Shown: piece by piece, positions 26,449 to 34,300 of the stretch | How the letters are laid out: each line of letters starts with the position of its first letter | Position numbering within the stretch: the first letter of the stretch is position 1 | Assembly: GCA_964384915.1 (NCBI GenBank) | Contig: CAYLMA010000003.1 | Location: 62,001 to 126,000 of the forward strand | DNA: 64,000 nt | From: Sulfurimicrobium sp964384915 | GTDB lineage: Bacteria; Pseudomonadota; Gammaproteobacteria; Burkholderiales; Sulfuricellaceae | Reading direction: 5' to 3' | Translations under genes and position numbers: made by a program | The notes under the pieces: generated by a model | What the model saw: the letters and a program-made list of their open reading frames with translations, nothing else | Database searches by the model: none | Told to the model about the DNA's origin: nothing

Positions 26449-26508
26449 GCCCAAGTTAGAAGATGTGTCTTTGCTTTCAGCATGGCCTGGAGTAAGGAGG
26501 GAGGTTAA

Positions 26509-28131
26509 ATGTCACGTCAACCTAGCATTTTCATCAGCCACAAGCATGCAGACCGGCAGATTGCAACCGAACTCCGGAAGTTTCTGGATCGCTGGAGCAG
26601 AAAGGAAATCCCGGTGTTCCAGTCGTCTGCCCCGCTGGCCAAGGGGCCGCGGCTAGGCCATGCGCTTACAACGGAACTGAAACAAGCCCTTTGGGATGCC
26701 GGGGTAGTGTTCCTCATATACACAACCGAGGATCAGGACTGGTCGTATTGCATGTGGGAGTGCGGCGTTGCAACCAAGCCGGAGGCGCCGCAATCGCGCA
26801 TCATCGTGCTCCAGTGCGGCGCGGAGACGCCGCGAGTGTTCGAAGATCAGGTTCGTGTGGACGTGCGCGACCGGGACGGCGTTCTCAAACTCGTGAAGGA
26901 CTATTTGACAGACCCGGGGTTCTTCCCGGGGGGGGGCACGGCAATCGCGCCGAAACTGTCGCCGGACGGGGATGAAGTCAAGGATGCCGCTGCCGAACTC
27001 CATAAAAAACTCTCGGCGGTCATCCCGAAACACGAGGTTGCCGAGTGGCCAGCTCAGCCCCTTGTACGGCTGGAACTGAAGACTGAAAAGATCGACAAGG
27101 CAACAAGCGCTGCCGCAACCCGGGCTGATTTCGAGAAAGTAGTTCTGATTCGTGAGATGGATCCTCGCGCCTTGCACATCTTCGGGATGGCAAATGTCGA
27201 TGCCGGAACTTCCTTCGGCGCGCTTGTGAAGCAATGGGCGGAAGGGAAAACCGACGCATCCCCCGCATGGGTGGAAGACATGCGAGCACAGATTGTGCGC
27301 GCTGCCCACGGCAAGACCCCTGCATTGCTCTGGACGCAGCTGGAAGAGGCCGATGGCCACGAACGTTACACGCCTGTGCTGACCCGGTGGCGCCACGTGC
27401 CGGCGCTCGACGCCATGCAATTCGATGTGAGCCTGGTGCCGTTCGATGCGGTCAAGGTGCTGTCTGGGGCCGGAGATCCATATCAGCAGGAATATCGGAA
27501 TGCGATGAGGAAGATCGAGTCGTTCGCGCCGTTTCTGGCCCCCTATTTCACGCCAATAGCGGCCCGCTGCTTCAATGAATGGTCCGAATACGTCAGAAAG
27601 GTCGTAGGTGACGGCGCTGAGATGCGCGGCCCCGAAAGATTGGAGATTACGCGCCTGCTGGTTCGCGCGACCAAGAAGCACATGCTGGTTGAGCGGGTGG
27701 TGGGCAACCCCCAAGCGCTGCACAGCCGTGACTGGCTCTCGTTCTACGACGAACTTGGCGAGCATGCTGACGTCGACAAGATCTGGATGCTTTGCGTGGA
27801 GGAGAGTGCAGTCAGGAGCAAGGCAAGGGAGGTCGAAGCTGCCTGGAGGTTCTTCAAAGACAGACGGTTTAAAACGCTGTACTGCTTGCCCAGGGATGTC
27901 GAACATTCGATAGGCGAGGCTCTCCACGGCCATGAGGTTATCGAGGATTTTGGGAAGTATGTGAAGCTCCTGTCGCTACCTGGCGGATCGTATACGGCTG
28001 GTACGAAAGCGAATGTGCTTGTCACGACGATCAGGGAGACAAGCCCCGAAGATCGCCGGCTACTGCGGAGCATGGTCGACTGCTCGACGCCAATGACCGA
28101 AGACTGGCTACGAAGCCTGCATGATCTGTGA
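26509..28131 (+). CDS. TIR-domain protein with uncharacterised C-terminal region (540 aa)
   Basis: Residues 4-150 form a TIR-like domain: IFISHKHAD at strand A, then VVFLIYTTEDQDWSYCMWEC, where Glu84 occupies the position of the NADase catalytic Glu. Residues 150-540 are not recognised; they contain VLIREMDPRALHIFGMANVD and a late mixed alpha/beta region (WMLCVEESAVRSKA, TLYCLPRDVEHS). No TM or signal peptide. The ATG at 26509 has GGAGGGAGG four bases upstream, a very strong RBS. First intact gene of the island. Bacterial TIR domains act as NAD-cleaving effectors or make signalling nucleotides; which applies here is unknown. Confidence 0.75.
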   Translation: MSRQPSIFISHKHADRQIATELRKFLDRWSRKEIPVFQSSAPLAKGPRLGHALTTELKQALWDAGVVFLIYTTEDQDWSYCMWECGVATKPEAPQSRIIVLQCGAETPRVFEDQVRVDVRDRDGVLKLVKDYLTDPGFFPGGGTAIAPKLSPDGDEVKDAAAELHKKLSAVIPKHEVAEWPAQPLVRLELKTEKIDKATSAAATRADFEKVVLIREMDPRALHIFGMANVDAGTSFGALVKQWAEGKTDASPAWVEDMRAQIVRAAHGKTPALLWTQLEEADGHERYTPVLTRWRHVPALDAMQFDVSLVPFDAVKVLSGAGDPYQQEYRNAMRKIESFAPFLAPYFTPIAARCFNEWSEYVRKVVGDGAEMRGPERLEITRLLVRATKKHMLVERVVGNPQALHSRDWLSFYDELGEHADVDKIWMLCVEESAVRSKAREVEAAWRFFKDRRFKTLYCLPRDVEHSIGEALHGHEVIEDFGKYVKLLSLPGGSYTAGTKANVLVTTIRETSPEDRRLLRSMVDCSTPMTEDWLRSLHDL

Positions 28132-28341
28132 GAGAAATGGAGGGTGCTGAATGGACTTGATTTACAGAAAAAGTGGCGAGGAAAAGCAACGGAGCCGGCC
28201 TTTGATGAATGGACTATTTTAATGTTTTCAATCATTGGCTTGGATAAATGCCCGGATTGTGAGCCCGGCCCTGTTGCCGGGGAGGAGCAATGCAAGCAAG
28301 GGCAGCCGACAAAATAATAGTTAGGTCAACAGGAGCGAGAA

Positions 28342-30423
28342 ATGCCAGGCATTTTCATCAGCTATCGCCGGGAAGACACGGCCGGCCATGCCGGCAGAAT
28401 CTTTGACCGGCTGAAGGAAAGGTTCGGCAGGGACAAGGTTTTCATGGATGTGGCCGGCATTGAGCCGGGTGTCGATTTCGTGGAGGCCATCGACCAGGCG
28501 GTGGGCTCATGCGACGTGCTGCTGGTGATCATCGGGAAAAAATGGCTCACCTGCACCGATGCGTCAGGCAAAAGGCGCCTGGACGACCCCAAGGACTTCA
28601 TCCGGCTGGAAACCGCCACGGCCCTGCGGCGGGATATCAGGGTCATCCCCGTGCTGGTGCAGGATGCGGCCATGCCGGGCGATGGCGATCTGCCCGATGA
28701 GCTGAAGAAGCTGGCGCGGCGGCAGGCGACCGAGATCAGTGATACTCACTGGGATACGGATACCGGACAGTTGATTGATACCCTGGCGAAGCTTCTGCAT
28801 GAAGAGCCGATGCCCGCGCCCGGAGGGATGGCCCATGTCCCGGTCCAGCCCGTGAATAAGCCGGCAATTCCCTCGCCCGGTCCTTCGGGGATGGGCAAGA
28901 ACAAACTCACCTGGATCATCTCGGCCATCATGGCGCTGGCCGTGGTGCTGGGGGGGCTGCTTTACTTTGTTCCATCGAACAAAGAGCCGGAGGTTGTAAT
29001 GGCTTCGGTACTGGTACCCAGGCTGGAGGGCCAGCCACTGGAGAAGGCTCATCTGCTGCTGGAGATGGCAGGGCTGAAAGCAGCCAAGGCCGTGCGGAAG
29101 GAAACCCGGGAGGCCCCTGAAGGCACGGTCATCGAGCAGGCGCCCAGGGCCGGGACGAAGCTGGCTCGCGGGGGAATGGTTGAACTTGTGGTGGCCGCAA
29201 GCCCGCCGGATCCCGTGATGGTAAGCGTTCCCGACGTGACGGGGCGCGAGGTGAAGAAGGCCGTCGTCATGTTGAAAGATGCCGGCTTGATTGCCAAACC
29301 CCGAATCGAGAGGGAAGAAACCACAAAGGCGAAAGAAGGTGCCGTGCTGAAGCAGAGTCTGAAGCCGGGTTCTCGGGTGCGTCCCGATGAAGTCATCACG
29401 CTGGTTCTTGCCGTGCTGCCGCGCGACAGGGAAGCTGCAGGCGAAATCGTGCTTCCCGATTTTACCGGTTCCCCCGCCCGGAAAGTGGAAGATTACCTCA
29501 AGGAGAAAGGGCTTGTCCTCGGCCCGGTGCATGAAAGGGCAAGCAGCGAGCATCCTGCGGGAACGGTGATTGGCCAGCGCCCACCGGCAGGGACCCGCAT
29601 GGAGAAAGGGGGGGAGGTGCTCCTGCTGGTGGCCGCAAGCCCGCCGGAACCCATGATGGTAAGGGTTCCTGACGTGGCCGGGCGCGCGGCGAGGGAAGCC
29701 GTCGCCACGCTGAAAGAGGCTGGCGTGAATACCGAACCCCGAATCGAGAGGGAAGAAACCACAAAGGCGGAAGCCGGCACCGTGCTGAAGCAGAGCCTGA
29801 AGCCGGGTTCGCGGGTGCGTACCGATGAAGTTATCACGCTGGTTATTGCCGTGTCGCCGCGCAACACGGAAGCTGCCGGCGAAATCGTGCTTCCGGATTT
29901 TACCGGTTCGCCCGTCCGGAGGGTGGAAGACTACCTCAAGGAGAAGGGGCTGGTACTCGGCCCGGTACAGGAAAAGGCGAGCAGCGAGCACCAGGCCGGA
30001 ACGGTGATTGCCCAGCGTCCCCCGGCAAAGACCCGCATGGAGAAAGGAGGGATGGTGCTCCTGCAGGTGGCGGTGAGTGCCGGCGATGCGGCGCTACTCC
30101 CCGCGCCGGTGCAGGCATGGCCCGAAGAAGGGCGCTCCTTCGACAACATTCCCCGCACCATGGCCGTGCGCTGGAAACCGGTGTCGGGAGCCGCCAGCTA
30201 CACCGTGGAACTGGACTGCATGCACTGCTGTGAGCCGGGCAGGTGGTGCTCCGACCTGGGAAAACCGTGGAAGCTGGCGCGCGGCCTTCCCGCCGTGAAC
30301 ACGCCCGGCCACAAATTCGAGTTCGCGGGGGCCCAGCCGGGGCGCTGGCGGGTATGGGCAGTCGAAAAGAACGGGCGAGAAGGGGAGAAAAGTCCGTGGC
30401 GTACTTTCAGGTACACAAGGTAA
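28342..30423 (+). CDS. TIR - transmembrane - five PASTA - Fn3-like protein (693 aa)
   Basis: Residues 1-160 are a TIR domain (GIFISYRREDTAG, VFMDVAGIEPGVDFVEAI, DFIRLE with Glu90 at the conserved position, RVIPVLVQ). Residues 189-209 are a single membrane helix. Five PASTA domains begin near 220, 293, 368, 439 and 514. A C-terminal Fn3-like domain (about 600-693, AVRWKPVSGAASYTVELDCM) follows. Topology: TIR inside, PASTA outside in the periplasm. PASTA domains usually bind muropeptides or peptidoglycan on kinases such as PknB, so this looks like a cell-wall sensor that drives a TIR effector. GGAG six bases before the ATG. A 210-bp gap precedes it with no convincing gene. Confidence 0.85.
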   Translation: MPGIFISYRREDTAGHAGRIFDRLKERFGRDKVFMDVAGIEPGVDFVEAIDQAVGSCDVLLVIIGKKWLTCTDASGKRRLDDPKDFIRLETATALRRDIRVIPVLVQDAAMPGDGDLPDELKKLARRQATEISDTHWDTDTGQLIDTLAKLLHEEPMPAPGGMAHVPVQPVNKPAIPSPGPSGMGKNKLTWIISAIMALAVVLGGLLYFVPSNKEPEVVMASVLVPRLEGQPLEKAHLLLEMAGLKAAKAVRKETREAPEGTVIEQAPRAGTKLARGGMVELVVAASPPDPVMVSVPDVTGREVKKAVVMLKDAGLIAKPRIEREETTKAKEGAVLKQSLKPGSRVRPDEVITLVLAVLPRDREAAGEIVLPDFTGSPARKVEDYLKEKGLVLGPVHERASSEHPAGTVIGQRPPAGTRMEKGGEVLLLVAASPPEPMMVRVPDVAGRAAREAVATLKEAGVNTEPRIEREETTKAEAGTVLKQSLKPGSRVRTDEVITLVIAVSPRNTEAAGEIVLPDFTGSPVRRVEDYLKEKGLVLGPVQEKASSEHQAGTVIAQRPPAKTRMEKGGMVLLQVAVSAGDAALLPAPVQAWPEEGRSFDNIPRTMAVRWKPVSGAASYTVELDCMHCCEPGRWCSDLGKPWKLARGLPAVNTPGHKFEFAGAQPGRWRVWAVEKNGREGEKSPWRTFRYTR
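29191..30066 (+). repeat. Tandem duplication of a PASTA pair (438-bp period)
   Basis: 29191-29628 and 29629-30066 align without gaps at a 438-bp offset. Shared stretches include the segment encoding PRIEREETTKA and GEIVLPDFTGSP. PASTA 2-3 were thus duplicated to give PASTA 4-5, with moderate divergence since. Confidence 0.8.
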
Positions 30424-30484
30424 AGGACGCAACGGCAATGGTGAAATGGGCTCTTGATCTTAACTTGGACAAAAGGAATTTATC

Positions 30485-31273
30485 ATGGCAAGCAAGGCAC
30501 TCTGCATCGGCATCAACAATTACCCCGGTACCGCTAACGATCTTTCCGGCTGCGTCAACGACGCCAGCGACTGGGCCGAGGAACTGGCCCGGCGTGGCTT
30601 TGCCGTCACGCAACTGATCGACAGCCAGGCCACGCGCGCCGCCATGATCAAGGCCATCGGCGGCCTGATAGACGGGGCGGAGAAAGGCGACAGCCTGGTG
30701 ATCACCTATTCCGGCCACGGCACCTGGGTGCCGGACAGCGACGGCGACGAGCCGGACGGCCGCGATGAGGCGCTCTGCCCCTACGATCTGGCGAGCAAGG
30801 GCGCGTTGATCGACGACGATATCCATGACCTGTTCGTGCGCCGTGCCGCCGGCGTGCGCGTCGTCCTGATCTCGGATAGCTGCCACTCCGGCTCGGTGAC
30901 GCGGGGCGACGAGGCGGACCTTGATCCCGGCATGCCAAGAGTGCGCTTCATGCCCCCCCAGGCCTGGATGAAGGGCGCCCTGCCGCCTCCAGCCCTGAGT
31001 GCCGTGAAACCCCGTGGAGGTTTCACCCGTGCCGGCGGCGATCTGCTCCTGGCCGGCTGCCAGGACCACGAATACAGCTGGGATACCAGCTTTCACGGCA
31101 GGCCCAATGGCGCCTTCACCTACTATGCCCTGAAGACGCTGCGCGAGGTCAAGCCGGCGACCTATCAGAAATGGTTCGACGCCATCCGGGCCTACCTGCC
31201 ATCCACGCGCCTGCCGCAGTCGCCGCAAATCCTCGGCACCAGGAAGCCGCGCGGCTTCAAGGTTTTCAAATGA
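30485..31273 (+). CDS. Caspase-like (metacaspase, peptidase C14) protease
   Basis: 262 aa. A compact caspase-fold domain: ALCIGINNYPG at strand 1, YSGHGTW with catalytic His78, and VVLISDSCHSGS with catalytic Cys133; the acidic DSDGDEPDGRDEAL loop after the His is typical of metacaspases and calcium-binding orthocaspases. There is no pro-domain, TM or signal peptide, so the whole protein is the protease. Family members cleave after Arg/Lys and act in cell-death pathways. AGGA eight bases before the ATG. It lies between the TIR-PASTA gene and the CHAT gene. Confidence 0.88.
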   Translation: MASKALCIGINNYPGTANDLSGCVNDASDWAEELARRGFAVTQLIDSQATRAAMIKAIGGLIDGAEKGDSLVITYSGHGTWVPDSDGDEPDGRDEALCPYDLASKGALIDDDIHDLFVRRAAGVRVVLISDSCHSGSVTRGDEADLDPGMPRVRFMPPQAWMKGALPPPALSAVKPRGGFTRAGGDLLLAGCQDHEYSWDTSFHGRPNGAFTYYALKTLREVKPATYQKWFDAIRAYLPSTRLPQSPQILGTRKPRGFKVFK

Positions 31274-31375
31274 TGCGGTAATGCGCCTTGATCATGATCT
31301 CGGCGGCCGCCATGCGGATTTCCGCGGCCATGCAGGCATGAGCCGTGCCATGAATGGATTTGAAAGGAGCTGGAA

Positions 31376-34300
31376 ATGAACAAAGCCACAGGCAATATCA
31401 AACTGCGTATCGACGGCACGCTCAAGGAGGAAGATGCCTCCATCGCCGAATGGCCCGCCGAGGTGTATGAGCTGGATGGCCTTTCGCGTGGCGAGGCGAA
31501 GCGCGTTATGCCCGAGGCCCTTGAACCCGACGCGGTTCTTGAACTGGAACTGGCCAACGGCGCCCGCATCCTGGTTGCCGCCGAGGATGCCGGGCGTTAC
31601 CTGGGCGCAGCGGCGCGCGGTGCAACCGGCCCGGGGCAGATCGAGGTCGGCCAGGTCCTGCATCTCTCCGGGCCGCGCCTGCCCACAGGGGCCGCGCGCG
31701 ACAGCCTGGGCGCCTGGATGCTCAAGGGCCTGCGGGTCTACCGGCAGGGTCCCGCCGGCATGACCGCGCTGATCGCGGCGGGCACTTTCCAGGATGCGCA
31801 GCTGGACGACCGCAACGGCCTGTATCGTTGCAGCACCGATGCCTTTGGGCTGAGCAAGGTGGATGCGCTGCCCAGGTCCGCCGACCCGACCCTGATCTTC
31901 ATCCACGGCACGGCCTCCTCGACGGAAGGCAGCTTCAAGGATTTGTGGAGCAGCGACAAGTACCGCGAACAACTGGTCGCGACCTACGGCTCGCGCCTCT
32001 ATGCCTTCGAACACCGCAGCCTGACCGATAGCCCCATCGCCAACGCGCTGGACCTGGTCAAAACCCTGCCCAAGGGGGCGCGCCTGCACCTTGTCAGCCA
32101 TTCGCGCGGGGGCATGGTGGGCGAGTTGCTGGCGCGCGCCAACCGCGTCGGCCTGGAGCCGTTCACCGATGCCGAGATCGAACGCTTCCTGGCCCATGCC
32201 GAACGCCTCGGACGTGAGGGTTTCGAGGCCGATGCCAAGCGCCTGCGCGAACTCAACCGGGAACTCTGCAAACGCGCCATCCAGGTCGAGCGCTTCGTGC
32301 GCGTCGCCTGCCCGGCACGCGGCACCACCCTGGCCTCGGGCCGGCTGGACCGCTGGGCCAGCGTCATGCTCAACCTGCTGGGCAAGGGCTTCGACGCGAC
32401 GGGCAGGATCATTCCCGGCATGATGCCGGTGGCCAAATCTTACGGCCTGCTGAAGACTTTCCTGCTCGCGGTGGTCAAGCAGCGCGCCGACGCGCGCATC
32501 CTCCCCGGCCTGGAGGCGATGATGCCCGATTCGCCGCTGGTGGGCCTGCTCAATACCCCGGACGTAAAGGTCGAGCACCCCCTGCACGTGCTGGCCGGCG
32601 ACTTCCAGGGCGACGGCCTGCTGCCCTGGCTGGGCGACTGCCTGTCAGAGGTTTTCTACGGCAGCGAAACCGATCTGGTGGTGAACACCCCTTCCATGAG
32701 CGGCGGCGCGATGCGTGTGCAAGGCATCCGCCAGAAGCCGGTCAGCGGCCCAGAGGTCACCCACTTCAGCTATTTCGAGCGCGACGAAAGCGCACTGGCG
32801 CTGCTGGGCGCGCTCAAGGGCGACGACAGCCAGTACCAGTTGCTCGAAGGCCCGTCCAGGGCCGAGATCAGCCGGGGCGGCAGGGAGACCAAACGCAAGG
32901 ATGACGCCCCCATCGTCTTCCTCTTGCCCGGCATCATGGGCAGCCATATCCAGCTCGGCAAGGACCGCATCTGGTTCGAGCCCTTCAGCATGTGGTCGGG
33001 CGAAATGGCCAGGCTGAAGGTGGATGCCAAGGGGGTGACGCCGGATGGCTGGATGGACCGGAACTACGAGATGCTGGCGCGTCATCTGGCCGATAGCCAT
33101 GAAGTGAGGCCCTTTGCCTACGACTGGCGCCTGTCGGTCACCGATGCGGCGGAACGCTTCGGCAAGGAGCTCGACCAGGCCATGCTCGACGCCCAGAAAC
33201 GCGGCCAACCCCTGCGCATCGTCGCCCACTCCATGGGCGGCCTGGTTGCCCGCCTGGCGCTGAAAGGTCGCTGGGACAAGTTCAAGGCCATTCCCGGCAG
33301 CCGCCTGCTGCAACTGGGCACGCCCAACCAGGGCTCGCATTCCATCGCCGCCGTGCTCATGGCGCGCGACGATTTCGTCCAGACCATCGAGCGCTGGTTC
33401 GACTGGAAGCACGACATGCGCAAATTCCTCGAAATCGTCCGCGATTTTCCGGGCGTGCTGGAGCTCCTGCCCTGGCCGGAAGATAACGGTAAGGCCAGCG
33501 ATGGTGTTGACTACTTCGACGCCAATGTCTGGCAGTCCTGGTACGGCGAAGACCAGGATTCGAAGAAAGGCAAGTCCTGGATTCCGCCGCAAAAGGCTCC
33601 TCTGGAAAAGGCGCGCGCCGCCATTGCCACCCTGCGCACTGCCGAGCTGGACCCGGAATGCACCCTCTACGTCGCGGGCCGCTCACCCACCCCCATCGCC
33701 GTGCGCATCGTCGAGGGACGGGTAGAGATCGGCTGGGTCGACGAGGGTGACGGCCGGGTGCCCTGGAAAACAGGCATACCACCCGGCGTGCCGGTGTGGT
33801 ACACCGATGCCGTGCATGGCGACCTGGCCAACCATGAGAAGGCCTTCGAGGCCTACCGGGAGTTGATCGAGAGCGGTGACACGCGCGAACCCGCGCTGAC
33901 CCGCATCCCGGCCGGCGCACGTGGCGAATCCGCACCGGTCTTCCGCCCTCGCGGCCTGGAAGGGCATGCCCTGTATCCGAGCGTCGATGAAGTTCTTGCC
34001 GCCGCCACCGGCGGCGCCCGCCCGGGCCGGCGCGTTGCGGAGAAAAAGGCAGTACCGGCCATTCTTGAGGTCATCCACGGCAGCCTGGCCAGCGCCGAAT
34101 CGCCGGTGCTGATCGGCGCATACGCCAACGACAGCCTGCGCGGCAGCGCCAGTTTCCTGAACGGCCACCTGGACGGACAATTGGCGCGCGCCTTCATACT
34201 GGGCCGCTATCCAGCCCAGCCGGACGACGCCATGGTCTTCCTCAATGCGACCCCAACTGGAAAGCCCGGCGGCGCCATCGTGGTCGGTCTGGGAGCGGTG

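Noticed and set aside
28222..28317. 31-codon ORF with a CPDC motif in the 28132-28341 gap
   Set aside because: No RBS, no conserved features; likely chance.
28564..29991. 475-codon open frame antisense to the TIR-PASTA gene
   Set aside because: Mirrors the PASTA repeats, no RBS, no recognisable domain.
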